From Salifodinibacter halophilus (GTDB lineage Bacteria; Pseudomonadota; Gammaproteobacteria; Nevskiales; Salinisphaeraceae): DNA of 64,000 bases. Location: contig JABEEB010000001.1 of the NCBI GenBank assembly GCA_012999515.1, positions 744,001 to 808,000 of the forward strand. The letters run 5' to 3'. Shown here one piece after another: positions 27,723-38,348 of this stretch. A program made the position numbers and the translations under genes. The notes beneath the pieces are model-generated. The model was not told the DNA's origin. It saw nothing but the letters and a program-made list of their open reading frames with translations, and did not search any database. Each line of letters begins with the position of its first letter. Position 1 is the stretch's first letter.

Positions 27723-28436
27723 TTACCGCTGACCCAACGGCGGCGGCTCGCTGAAGGCCTGTTTCTTGCGACCTTTGACGATCGGTTTGATGATGATGGC
27801 AACGCGGCGATTTTGCGCCCGCCCCGCTTTGGTCCTGTTGGTAGCGACCGGCTGCGACTCGCCGCGGCCCCACGTCAGAACGCGCTGTCCTTTCACGCCG
27901 TGATTGACCAGAAACTGCGAAACCGACCGGGAGCGATCGCGAGATAACTCGAGATTGTGTTGTTTGTTGCCCGTGCTATCCGTAAACCCGACCACATGCA
28001 CGGCTGTTTTTTGGTAATCCCGCATAACCGACGCGATCTTGGAAAAGATCTGCTGGGCGCGCTGGTTAAGCGTGGATTTATCCACGGCAAACGTCACGTC
28101 GCTGGCGACGCCGATCTTCAATGCGCCGTTTTGCAGCCGCTGGACATCCAACTGCCGCTGCTCGCGTTCGGCTTTTAGCTTTCTATCGAGCTCACGCTTT
28201 TGCTTGTCCATGTAATGGCCGACGCCGCCACCGGCCAAGCCACCCAATGCTGCTCCGATCGCAGCGTTGCGTGTCCCGTGATCGCCTAGTTGCGAGCCAA
28301 TCAGCCCACCCAGCAGCGCGCCCGCACCACCACCGATGCCAGCCCGTTGATTGGGGTTATTAGCACAGCCGGCCAACGCGATTACAACCACCATCACGAA
28401 GACCGCCACAACAGATCGATTTACGTTTGTTGCCAT
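27723..28436 (-). CDS. OmpA-family outer-membrane lipoprotein with glycine zipper (YiaD-like)
   Basis: The 237-residue protein has a lipoprotein signal with cleavage before Cys24 (VIALAGC). A glycine-zipper segment of about residues 32-62 is rich in GG and AxxG steps, a short charged helix follows, and a C-terminal OmpA peptidoglycan-binding domain contains VHVVGFTDSTG and LSRDRSRSVSQFLV. A basic tail ends the protein. ATG 28436 was chosen because it is 4 bases from the rnr stop and begins directly with the signal peptide. It probably anchors the outer membrane to peptidoglycan. Its position between rnr and rlmB is unusual. Confidence 0.9.
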   Translation of the reverse strand: MATNVNRSVVAVFVMVVVIALAGCANNPNQRAGIGGGAGALLGGLIGSQLGDHGTRNAAIGAALGGLAGGGVGHYMDKQKRELDRKLKAEREQRQLDVQRLQNGALKIGVASDVTFAVDKSTLNQRAQQIFSKIASVMRDYQKTAVHVVGFTDSTGNKQHNLELSRDRSRSVSQFLVNHGVKGQRVLTWGRGESQPVATNRTKAGRAQNRRVAIIIKPIVKGRKKQAFSEPPPLGQR

Positions 28437-28440
28437 ACCG

Positions 28441-30690
28441 TCAACTCTTCGATTTTGTTTTCGCCCGTTTACGCCTGCTGCGCTGGCTAGCGGGCGCAGC
28501 CACCAGCGCCAACTCGATCTTACGCGCGTCGACATCCACGTGGACAACGCGCACCGACACCCGGTCGCAAAGCCCGAACACTGTACCGCCATCGCGTCCG
28601 ACAAGACGGCGGCGATCGGCATCGTAGACAAAATAATCGTCACCGAGTTCGCTAATGTGAACCATCCCGGTCGCGTAGACATCATCGAGCTCGACGAACA
28701 GGCCAAACGAAGCCACGTTGGCTACCACTCCGTCAAAGATTTCGTCGACCGACTCGCGCATATATTCGCACTTCAGCCAATCATCGACCTCGCGTGCGGC
28801 GTCGTCAGCACGTTTTTCGGCCGCCGATGCGACTTCGCCCTGCTCCACCATCGCGGCATGATCGTAGGCGAAATGGCCGAGCGGCTTGCCGGCCAGAAGA
28901 TGTTTGATGCCACGGTGGACCAACAGATCCGGATAACGGCGAATCGGTGATGTGAAATGCAGGTAGTGGTCGAGCGCCAAGCCAAAGTGGCCACCATTGT
29001 CCGGCGCGTAATAAGCGCGCGATAGACTCTGGAGCATGACGGTCTGGATGAGATGTGCATCATCGCGCTCGCGCGCCTTGGCCAGCACCTGGTCGAAATC
29101 GGCCGCTACGGGCTGACGGTTACGTGGCAGCGATAATCCGCGCTCGGTGAGAAACGAGCGCAGATCGGCCAGGCCGTCAGCGGTTGGACCACCGTGGACC
29201 CGATACAGCGTCGGCAACTTCTGCTCAGCTAATTCGCGCGCGGTCGCGACGTTAGCCGCAATCATGCATTCTTCGATGATCAGATGCGCGACCCCGCGCT
29301 CGGCGGCCACAATGCTCTCGATGCGCCCCTCAGGGCCGAAGATGAAGTGCGGATCCGTGGTTTCGAACGCAATTGCGCCGCGCTCGTGGCGGGCTTCGGC
29401 CAGCACTTCGTAAACCGCGCGCAGATCAGCCAGTGGCTGCGCCACCCCATCATATTCTGACGGTCGATTCTCCGGCTGCTCGAGCCAATCGGTGACCTGA
29501 TCGTAAGTCAGCCGCGCATGCGAGCGTATGACGGCTTCCCGCCAACGGCCGGATTGAATCTGGCCGCGGCGGTCGATCTGCATTTCACAAACCAGCGCCA
29601 AGCGATCGACTTCCGGACGCAGTGAGCAAAGGCCGTTGGACAAGGCTTCCGGTAGCATCGGCACGACGCGGCCCGGGAAATACGCCGATGTTCCACGCTC
29701 GGCGGCTTCTGCATCCAAGGCTGACCCCGCCGACACATAATGCGCCACATCGGCAATCGCCACCCAGAGTTGCCACCCCTTATCGGTCGGCCGGGCATGA
29801 ACCGCGTCGTCGAAATCCTTGGCGTCGGCGCCGTCGATGGTCACCAACGGCAGATCGCGCAGATCGACACGATCGCGTTTGTCGGTTTCAGAGACGGTAT
29901 CGCCCCAGGCAGCTGCCTCGCTGTCTACCGCATCCGGGAAACGATCCGTTAGGTCATGGGCGCGGATGGCACGTTCGATCTCGGCGCTCGGCTCAAGCCG
30001 GTCGCCCAGAATCTCGACGACTTCGCCGCGCGCCGGTGCGCGCTTGTTCGGCGGCTGCGTCATCCGAACCACAACGATCTTATGCTCGTCGGCGCCGTTG
30101 CGGTCAGCATCGGCAACCAGAATCGGCCCGCCGTTGCTGGCGCTGTCGGCTGTCTGCAATTGCCAGCCGGCGTGTTCAGGCTGGAGATAGCCCACGAACG
30201 TATCGCGTGCGCGCTCGACGACGTGCAGCACACGCCCAACCCGGCGACCGTTTTGTTGCTCCGATTTCAAACGCACGTCGACCCGGTCGTCGGCCATCAC
30301 GCCCCGCATTTGGGGTGGCGGCAAAAAAACGTCTTCCGTGTCAGCGTCATCCGGGATAACGAAGCCAAACCCGCCACGGTGCGCCTGCACCCGGCCGCGA
30401 ATGCGAGTTTTGCGCTGAACGGGACGAATCATGCCTTCCGAGTCGGATTCCAGCTCGCCGTCGCGCAGCATCGCACGCACTCGGTGGTCGAGTGCGTCAA
30501 TACGGTCCGGGTCGCCAAGTGCGTAGCCAGCAACCAATGCTTCACGGTCGATCTCAGCCTCGTGCGCCGCAAGATCGGCGGCAATCAGGCGCCGGCTTGG
30601 CACAGGCGCCGAATAATTCGCACACTCTTTGTCGTAATCAGGGTCGCGCTGCCACCACGCGTCAGGGCGGCTGTTTCGTAATTCTGTCAT
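28441..30690 (-). CDS. rnr: Ribonuclease R
   Basis: RNase R is a processive 3'-5' exoribonuclease able to degrade structured RNA. The 749 residues contain the N-terminal RNase-B OB folds, the RNB catalytic block with DAKDFDDAVHA (metal-binding aspartates), YFPGRVVPMLPE, HFTSPIRRYPDLLVHR, a C-terminal S1 domain (FDGVVANVASFGLFVELDD) and a Lys/Arg-rich tail. It heads the minus-strand block leading to rlmB, rpsF and dnaB, and is divergent from tRNA-Leu. Confidence 0.96.
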   Translation of the reverse strand: MTELRNSRPDAWWQRDPDYDKECANYSAPVPSRRLIAADLAAHEAEIDREALVAGYALGDPDRIDALDHRVRAMLRDGELESDSEGMIRPVQRKTRIRGRVQAHRGGFGFVIPDDADTEDVFLPPPQMRGVMADDRVDVRLKSEQQNGRRVGRVLHVVERARDTFVGYLQPEHAGWQLQTADSASNGGPILVADADRNGADEHKIVVVRMTQPPNKRAPARGEVVEILGDRLEPSAEIERAIRAHDLTDRFPDAVDSEAAAWGDTVSETDKRDRVDLRDLPLVTIDGADAKDFDDAVHARPTDKGWQLWVAIADVAHYVSAGSALDAEAAERGTSAYFPGRVVPMLPEALSNGLCSLRPEVDRLALVCEMQIDRRGQIQSGRWREAVIRSHARLTYDQVTDWLEQPENRPSEYDGVAQPLADLRAVYEVLAEARHERGAIAFETTDPHFIFGPEGRIESIVAAERGVAHLIIEECMIAANVATARELAEQKLPTLYRVHGGPTADGLADLRSFLTERGLSLPRNRQPVAADFDQVLAKARERDDAHLIQTVMLQSLSRAYYAPDNGGHFGLALDHYLHFTSPIRRYPDLLVHRGIKHLLAGKPLGHFAYDHAAMVEQGEVASAAEKRADDAAREVDDWLKCEYMRESVDEIFDGVVANVASFGLFVELDDVYATGMVHISELGDDYFVYDADRRRLVGRDGGTVFGLCDRVSVRVVHVDVDARKIELALVAAPASQRSRRKRAKTKSKS

Positions 30691-30729
30691 TGCGACATTA
30701 GTCTAACTCACTGAATCGCCGTTCGGTGT

Positions 30730-30758
30730 TTGACATCGCCGCCATCAATCACTAGATT
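30730..30758 (+). promoter_or_regulatory. Sigma-70 promoter of tRNA-Leu
   Basis: A consensus TTGACA is followed after exactly 17 bases by TAGATT. The tRNA begins 11 bases after the -10. The perfect -35 and good spacing make this the clearest promoter in the window. Confidence 0.7.
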
Positions 30759-30769
30759 TCGCGTTCCAG

Positions 30770-30856
30770 GCCGAGGTGGCGGAATCGGTAGACGCGCTAG
30801 CTTCAGGTGCTAGTGAGCATACGCTCGTGGAGGTTCAAGTCCTCTCCTCGGCACCA
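30770..30856 (+). tRNA. tRNA-Leu (anticodon CAG)
   Basis: An 87-nt class II tRNA with acceptor GCCGAGG/CCTCGGC, D-arm TGGCGGAATCGGTAGACGC, anticodon stem-loop GCTAGCTTCAGGTGCTAGT (anticodon CAG), a long variable arm, T-loop GGTTCAAGTCC and encoded CCA. It resembles the E. coli CAG isoacceptor closely. Confidence 0.97.
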
Positions 30857-30912
30857 ATTATGTATTTATAATCAATACATTACGACTATTTGTCGTATTA
30901 ATCTCGTGATCG

Positions 30913-30990
30913 GTCGTCCGCGCTACGCAGACGACAGCATTGACCGCGGACTAGCGGTCAATCTCCTCGCCCGACACGGCTCTGCGCCGT
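30913..30990 (+). other. Three consecutive hairpins downstream of tRNA-Leu
   Basis: Three inverted repeats follow one another. 30913-30935 is GTCGTC/GACGAC with an inner GCG/CGC and CTA loop. 30940-30961 is a perfect 8-bp TTGACCGC/GCGGTCAA with a 6-nt loop. 30976-30990 is ACGGC/GCCGT with a 5-nt loop. No clean T-run follows any of them. The 214-base gap (30857-31070) contains no convincing gene. They may be tRNA 3' trailer, terminator-like or a small structured RNA. Confidence 0.4.
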
Positions 30991-31070
30991 TAGATGCGTG
31001 ACCCAGGCAACACAGCGCCACAATCCCGCAGCGCGCACTCATTTACGAACAAGCGGCCCGCGCGCAGCCT

Positions 31071-31994
31071 TTAGCCGTGCGCGACCAATGTTTGCAGATA
31101 CGCAGTACAGCTCTCGGTTAAAGACGACAGGTCATAGCCGCCTTCCAAGGTCGCGACCATCTTGCCGGCGCAGTATTGCCGTGCAACGCCCGCGATCTGC
31201 TCACCTACCCATGCGAAGTCGTCGGCGTCCAACATCAGATTGGCCAACGGGTCATCTCGATGCGCATCGAAGCCCGCCGAAACCAGAATCAATTGCGGTT
31301 GATAGGCGTCGAGTGCCGGCAACCAGTCACGTTGCACGGCTCGCCGAAAGGCCTCGCGGCCCTCGCCCGCCGCGAGCGGCGTTTTGATCAAACGCCCGGG
31401 CACACTGGTGTCGTCAGGAAACGGAAACAGCGGGTTCTGGTACGTGGAGCAGAACAACACGCGCGACTCATCGCGAAATATATCTTCGGTGCCGTTGCCG
31501 TGGTGGACATCGAAATCCAGGATCGCCACGCGCTCGAAGCCATGTTCATCCAGTGCGTGAGCCGCGGCAGCCGCCACACTGTTGAACAAACAAAAGCCCA
31601 TGGCACGCTCGCTTTCGGCGTGGTGGCCCGGCGGCCGAACCGCACAAAAAGCGTTACCGATCGTGCCGGCCACGACAGCGTCGACGGCGGCTAGCGTGGC
31701 ACCGGTTGACCGCTGCGCGGCGGCCAGACTGTAGGCGTTCATCGCCGTGTCGCCATCCAGCGATACCCGGCCAGTAGTCGGCGCCGCTTCGACAATCCGG
31801 TCGACATAATCCGAGCCGTGTATTTTTTTCAACGCCTCGATTGAAGCAAGCGGCGCTTCAAACTGAACGCATGCCGATGGCTCGATCCTGTCGAGCGCAC
31901 GGTCGACGGCCTGCATCCGCGCCGGAGATTCGGGATGCCCGCCGCCCATGTCGTGGGCGGCGCAGTCGGCGTGACGGAGAACCCCGGTCGTCAC
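31071..31994 (-). CDS. Histone deacetylase-family (class II, acetoin-utilisation AcuC-like) hydrolase
   Basis: A 307-residue zinc-dependent deacetylase/acetylpolyamine amidohydrolase fold. Active-site motifs are intact: RPPGHHAE, the metal-binding DFDVHHGNG, GFDAHRDDPL and a C-terminal EGGYDLSSL. The bacterial substrate is unknown; acetylated proteins and acetylpolyamines are both possible. It starts at GTG 31994, 8 bases after the thiC stop, and its AGGAAC Shine-Dalgarno overlaps that stop, so it is probably co-transcribed with thiC. It converges with tRNA-Leu. Confidence 0.9.
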   Translation of the reverse strand: MTTGVLRHADCAAHDMGGGHPESPARMQAVDRALDRIEPSACVQFEAPLASIEALKKIHGSDYVDRIVEAAPTTGRVSLDGDTAMNAYSLAAAQRSTGATLAAVDAVVAGTIGNAFCAVRPPGHHAESERAMGFCLFNSVAAAAAHALDEHGFERVAILDFDVHHGNGTEDIFRDESRVLFCSTYQNPLFPFPDDTSVPGRLIKTPLAAGEGREAFRRAVQRDWLPALDAYQPQLILVSAGFDAHRDDPLANLMLDADDFAWVGEQIAGVARQYCAGKMVATLEGGYDLSSLTESCTAYLQTLVAHG

Positions 31995-32002
31995 AAACGT
32001 TC

Positions 32003-33949
<1,947 letters not shown>

Positions 33950-34003
33950 TCATCTTGCGAACAAAAAATTCCCTGTGCTCAACGGCAACCACCGGGTCAG
34001 CGA

Positions 34004-35053
34004 TTAACCAAGCAGAAACCACGCGCCGCCCAAGCCAAGCACGCCAATCCACACTGTCGTTGCCAGGCCAAGTAGAACGGGCCGCCAACCGAGTTGGATC
34101 AAAGTCATGATCCGCGTCTGAAGCCCCATGGCCACCATCGCCACGGCGAGCAAGGCACTATCGAGTTTCACCAGATCGCTATGGGTTGCGTGATCGATCG
34201 GCAGAAACGAATTGACGATCACAACGGCGACAAAACCGAGAATGAAAAGCGGAAATTTGGCCCCGCCACCAGAAGCCTGTGCAGTGTGATTACTCGCTCG
34301 CCACCACACCGCGAGTGCCGCACACGCCGGCACAAGCATGGCCACGCGGGCGAGCTTGAACACGCTGGCGTCGGGACCAGCACCGCCGCCAAACGTAAAT
34401 CCAGCAGCCACGACCTGGGCGACTTCGTGAATCGAGCTACCAACCCATGCCGCAAATGCCGACTCAGGCAACCCGAGCGCGTGGCCGAGCAACGGATAGA
34501 CAAACATGGCCACGGTACCGAACACCGTGACAAGTGCCACGCCACAAACCACATCCTGCTCGCGCGCTCGAATCACGCCATCGATGGCAACTACAGCCGA
34601 GGCACCACAGATCCCAGACCCGGTCGCGATCAACACACTTAAAGTATCCGGCAGCTTTAGCAGTCGGCCGAGCGCGATACCAACGACCAGCGTGGAGCAC
34701 ACAACTACAACGACCAATGTCATGCCACCGATACCAACTGACACTAGATCGGCAAACGCCAGCCTGAAACCGAGCAATACAATGCCAGCGCGCAGCACAT
34801 AACGAAGCGCCCACGCGATACCGGGCTCGAAAATACCCAGATGTGGCACAACCCCGCGCACGAGCACACCGACAAGAACGCCAAGCATCAGCGGACTAAC
34901 CGGAACCGTATTATTCAGCCAGGGCCATTGGGCAAGTAAGTAACAAGCCGCGGCCAACCCGCTACAAAGCGCCAGACCGGCACTGCGCCGCGCGGCGGTG
35001 GTAGCAAAATCGGCTAAGTGCCAACCAACACGCTCAACAATCAGATGGGTCAC
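34004..35053 (-). CDS. yeiH: YeiH-family (UPF0324) putative sulfate exporter
   Basis: The 349-residue protein has about ten hydrophobic segments and the family motif blocks RAGIVLLGFRLAF, ATGSGICGASAV, SSIHEVAQVVAAG and the C-terminal LGWRPVLLGLATTVWI. Members are predicted transporters, with sulfate/taurine-derived sulfur or cysteine-related substrates suggested; none is firmly established. It is divergent from a LysR gene, as E. coli yeiH is from yeiE, and the shared AT-rich intergenic region contains a long inverted repeat. Confidence 0.88.
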   Translation of the reverse strand: MTHLIVERVGWHLADFATTAARRSAGLALCSGLAAACYLLAQWPWLNNTVPVSPLMLGVLVGVLVRGVVPHLGIFEPGIAWALRYVLRAGIVLLGFRLAFADLVSVGIGGMTLVVVVVCSTLVVGIALGRLLKLPDTLSVLIATGSGICGASAVVAIDGVIRAREQDVVCGVALVTVFGTVAMFVYPLLGHALGLPESAFAAWVGSSIHEVAQVVAAGFTFGGGAGPDASVFKLARVAMLVPACAALAVWWRASNHTAQASGGGAKFPLFILGFVAVVIVNSFLPIDHATHSDLVKLDSALLAVAMVAMGLQTRIMTLIQLGWRPVLLGLATTVWIGVLGLGGAWFLLG

Positions 35054-35103
35054 GATCCAACACCGGCTATCAAAGAACGTGATCGACGATAGCCGGATCC
35101 TTA

Positions 35104-35152
35104 ATTAAATAAAATCATTTATTATTCAATTATTAATTAAATTTTATTTAAT
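35104..35152. promoter_or_regulatory. AT-rich divergent control region with 12-bp inverted repeat (putative LysR operator)
   Basis: ATTAAATAAAAT (35104-35115) and its exact reverse complement ATTTTATTTAAT (35141-35152) are separated by 25 bases. TTAATTAAAT also recurs directly at 35101-35110 and 35133-35142. The stretch is almost pure AT in a GC-rich genome and lies between yeiH and the LysR gene. The right arm abuts the LysR start, so binding would block it. Confidence 0.6.
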
Positions 35153-35155
35153 ATT

Positions 35156-36073
35156 ATGGCGGCATCACCGTTTACCCTTCGACAACTCGACATATTCGCC
35201 AGCGTGGTGCGTCATGGGCAGATACACAGCGCAGCCCAGGCGATTCACTTAAGTGACGCGGCCGTCAGCCAAGCACTAACCGAGCTTGCCGGCAGCCTGG
35301 GGGTGCAGCTTTTCGAGCGCCACGGCCGCCGGCTGGTGCCAACAGCCCATGCGCGCCAATTGGCCGCCTTGACCGATGAACCGTTGGCGCGACTCCGCGC
35401 CATTCCCGATCAGCTTGTCGACCCCGACGACAATGCCGTCCTCAGCGGCAGCGTTCGTATTGCCGCCTCAAGCACCATCGCGCGCTATATCCTGCCGGAA
35501 GCCCTGGCAGCGGTTCGCCGTCAATATCCACATACGCTGATCGAACTAAGCTTGGATAACAGCGCCAACGTCGGGGCATGGGTGGCTGACGGCGACGTCG
35601 ACGTCGGTTTCATCGAGGGGCCAAACCAATCCGCCGGGATCGTCGCCCAGCCATGGCGAACCGATCACATGCACGTGATCGCGCCTCTCGATTATCCGGT
35701 CGATACCATTGCCGTCGATCGACTTAACACCCATCCCTGGGTCGGTCGCGAAGCCGGGTCCGGCAGTCGCGCCGTATTTGAACAAAGCCTCGCGCTAGCC
35801 GGTTATCCACCGCCATCCGCCCATCTGATCTGCAACGATAGTGGTGCTATTGTGCGTGCCGTGGCCGGAGGCGCAGGGCTGGCCTGCGTCAGCCAGCACG
35901 CGACGCGCCAGGCCAGCGCCCTGACCGCCGTTCAGACGGTCGAACTGGCTGATCTCGCATTGGAACGACCGCTGTGGCGGATCAGCGCGCGCAGCACCGG
36001 CGATCACCACCCACCAGTCGTGGCACGCGTTCTGACATGCATCGATAACTGGTTGGATGCCATAGCCAGCTAG
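35156..36073 (+). CDS. LysR-family transcriptional regulator (YeiE-like)
   Basis: The 305-residue regulator has an N-terminal winged helix-turn-helix (residues about 5-65, with HSAAQAIHLSDAAVSQALTE as recognition region) and a C-terminal periplasmic-binding-protein-like effector domain (about 90-295). Being divergent from yeiH suggests it controls that gene, as YeiE is paired with YeiH. The ATG 35156 has no Shine-Dalgarno; the region just upstream is A/T only and overlaps the inverted repeat. It converges with pncA. Confidence 0.9.
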   Translation: MAASPFTLRQLDIFASVVRHGQIHSAAQAIHLSDAAVSQALTELAGSLGVQLFERHGRRLVPTAHARQLAALTDEPLARLRAIPDQLVDPDDNAVLSGSVRIAASSTIARYILPEALAAVRRQYPHTLIELSLDNSANVGAWVADGDVDVGFIEGPNQSAGIVAQPWRTDHMHVIAPLDYPVDTIAVDRLNTHPWVGREAGSGSRAVFEQSLALAGYPPPSAHLICNDSGAIVRAVAGGAGLACVSQHATRQASALTAVQTVELADLALERPLWRISARSTGDHHPPVVARVLTCIDNWLDAIAS

Positions 36074-36134
36074 CACCAACACGATCCCGACACGCCAGCG
36101 GTTATAGGAAAATAGCGGCACACGCTGGTTCTAC

Positions 36135-36761
36135 TTAGGCGCGGGCAAGCAATACACCGCTGGTGCAGAGTTCGGCGCCCGCCTTCTGCATCGCGTCGAT
36201 CGACGCACCAGTATCGCCCGTGGCCATGTCAACGCCGCGGATACCATCGCGAACGAGCCACACCCCGAAGCCCTCGGCGAGCGCGTCGAGCACCGTGAAT
36301 TTGACACAGACATCGGCTGCCAGGCCAACCACGATCAGTGTATCGATGCCACGGGTCCGCAGATGATCGGTCAAACCGGTAGCTTTTCGGTGGTCGTTGT
36401 CGTAGAACGCCGAATAGCTGTCGATGCGAGCGTCAGTGCCCTTGCGAACGACGTAGTCAATCGATGCTACATCGAGTGCCGAGGCGAAACCGGCACCCGG
36501 CGTCTGCTGGACACAATGCTCGGGCCAGAGGACCTGCTCGCAACCGTCGAGCTCGCCGATCTGAAACGGCTCAGCTCCGCGATGTTGTGTGGCAAACGAA
36601 CCGTGGTCGGGCGGATGCCAGTCCTGGCTGGCAACGCGATGTTCGAAAATCGGCATCAATGCGTTGGCAACCGGCACCACGGCATCGCCATCCGGCACAC
36701 CCAGCGCGCCGCCGGGCAGAAAGTCGTTCTGAATATCGACCAGCAGCAGCGCTTCGCTCAT
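36135..36761 (-). CDS. pncA: Nicotinamidase
   Basis: PncA hydrolyses nicotinamide to nicotinate in NAD salvage. The isochorismatase-fold triad is visible: Asp in LVDIQNDFLPGGAL, Lys in VVRKGTD, Cys in GLAADVCVKFT. Metal ligands are in the DWHPPDHGSF block. ATG 36761 is preferred because GGAG lies 7 bases upstream and it overlaps the pncB stop by 4 bases (ATGA), giving 208 residues. It acts directly before PncB in the salvage route, so the pair forms a complete nicotinamide-to-NaMN module. Confidence 0.95.
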   Translation of the reverse strand: MSEALLLVDIQNDFLPGGALGVPDGDAVVPVANALMPIFEHRVASQDWHPPDHGSFATQHRGAEPFQIGELDGCEQVLWPEHCVQQTPGAGFASALDVASIDYVVRKGTDARIDSYSAFYDNDHRKATGLTDHLRTRGIDTLIVVGLAADVCVKFTVLDALAEGFGVWLVRDGIRGVDMATGDTGASIDAMQKAGAELCTSGVLLARA

Positions 36762-38233
36762 GTCGACTCCGGAGTCGTTTGCGCCGCGCCCGCCCCGGTC
36801 TGCGAGTGCAACCATGTGTGCAAATCGGCTGTCGAGCGCTCGAGGTAGCGATCCACGAGCGCTGGATAATCTGGGCGCGTGGCGAAATACGCGAACTGGG
36901 CGCGTGCATGCGCCTGGCTGTCGACCAGCGTTGCGCCGTTATCTACGCGCTTCCCGGCACGAATGGCCGGCTGTAGCAGATCGTTGTGGGGCGCGGTTTG
37001 ATCGAACACTTGCGATCCCTGCGCGTCATCGGCGGCCCAAGCGGTATTCGGCGCAGCTTCATCGAACAACAGATCGGCGCTCGGTGCGCCCGCATCATCG
37101 ACGAAACGTCGAACTTGATGCACACCGGGCCGCGTCAGCTTGCCCGGGCTGTCGGAGAGCTTCATCCGATAGGACCAATGGCCCTCTGAGTTCTTGACGG
37201 CCGCCAGCTTGTACACCCCGTCCAAGGCGGCATCGGGTTGCGCGGTGATCAACCGGGTACCAATGCCCCAGAACACGATCGGCGCACCGGCGGCCTTGAT
37301 ATCAGCTATCTCATGCTCATCCAAGCTGGAACTGGCGGCGATCCGGGCCTCGTGAAAGCCGGCTTCATCCAACATACGACGCGCTGTCGTCGCCAACTCC
37401 GCCATGTTGCCTGAATCAAGGCGTACGCCAACCATTTCGTGGCCTTGGGCGTGCAGCTTATGTCCGGCGGCGATCGCGTTCTCGATGCCACCCAGAGTGT
37501 CGTAGGTATCCACGAGGAATACGCAGTTGTCCGGCAACGCCTCGGCGTAAGCTTCGAATGCGTCGAGCTCGGATTCGAAAGCCATGACCAGGCTGTGGGC
37601 GTGCGTGCCGAACACTGGAATATCGAAAATCCGCCCCGCCAGCACGTTGGACGTGCCCGCGCAACCGCCGATAAACGCCGCTCGCGCGGCAGAAACGCCG
37701 CCGTCGATACCTTGCGCCTTGCGGAGACCAAAATCGACCACCAGATCGTCACCGGCGACATGGGCCATGCGCGCGGCTTTAGTCGCAACCAGGGTTGGGA
37801 AATTGGTCAGATTCAACAGCGCGGTTTCAAGCAACTGGGCTTCCAGAATCGGTGCCCGAACACGCAGCATCGGCTGATCGGGAAACAAAGCGGTGCCTTC
37901 GGCCACCGCGTCGACCGCGCCGGAAAACCGGAACTCAGCCAGGTAATTGAGGAAGCCATCGGAGAAAAGCCGGCCGCCGGCATGGTCTTCGAGTGTTGCG
38001 AGATAGGCGATATCATCGCGATCAAAGCTAAGCTCGGTGATATAGTCCAGCGCTGTTTCCAGCCCACAGACAATGGCAAACCGATTGTCGAACGGTGCCC
38101 GCCGAAAGAACAGATGAAACACGGCTTCGCGCTGCCCCGTACCGTTATACCAATAGGCGTAGGCCATTGTGAGTTGGTATAAATCGGTCAAAAGTGCCGG
38201 CGCACGGCCGTACAAATGGGTAATTGTGGACAT
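36758..38233 (-). CDS. pncB: Nicotinate phosphoribosyltransferase
   Basis: PncB makes nicotinate mononucleotide from nicotinate and PRPP with ATP. The 491-residue protein has LLTDLYQLTMAYAYW at the start, DFGLRKAQGIDGG, IPVFGTHAHSLVMAFESE (the autophosphorylated-histidine region) and LVDTYDTLGG. It is longer than the E. coli enzyme (about 400) and closer to the YueK/PncB2-type. It lies upstream of pncA on the same transcript. Confidence 0.93.
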   Translation of the reverse strand: MSTITHLYGRAPALLTDLYQLTMAYAYWYNGTGQREAVFHLFFRRAPFDNRFAIVCGLETALDYITELSFDRDDIAYLATLEDHAGGRLFSDGFLNYLAEFRFSGAVDAVAEGTALFPDQPMLRVRAPILEAQLLETALLNLTNFPTLVATKAARMAHVAGDDLVVDFGLRKAQGIDGGVSAARAAFIGGCAGTSNVLAGRIFDIPVFGTHAHSLVMAFESELDAFEAYAEALPDNCVFLVDTYDTLGGIENAIAAGHKLHAQGHEMVGVRLDSGNMAELATTARRMLDEAGFHEARIAASSSLDEHEIADIKAAGAPIVFWGIGTRLITAQPDAALDGVYKLAAVKNSEGHWSYRMKLSDSPGKLTRPGVHQVRRFVDDAGAPSADLLFDEAAPNTAWAADDAQGSQVFDQTAPHNDLLQPAIRAGKRVDNGATLVDSQAHARAQFAYFATRPDYPALVDRYLERSTADLHTWLHSQTGAGAAQTTPEST

Positions 38234-38348
38234 GGTCGTATGTTTGATGGCCGCAAGCGTCGCCGTCAGACCACGCGCAATGAGCCATCGACATTCGGGC
38301 CGTTAGCTTGTCCGAGCAGTCTAACCGTCAGCCCGCCGTGATGCAGCC

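Noticed and set aside
30998-31387. 129-codon plus-strand frame opposite the deacetylase gene
   Set aside because: Antisense to a clear gene and Arg/Pro-rich; a shadow frame.
36095-36128. CCAGCG/CGCTGG inverted repeat between the LysR and pncA stops
   Set aside because: Only six pairs with a 22-base loop and no T-run; not good enough to call a terminator.
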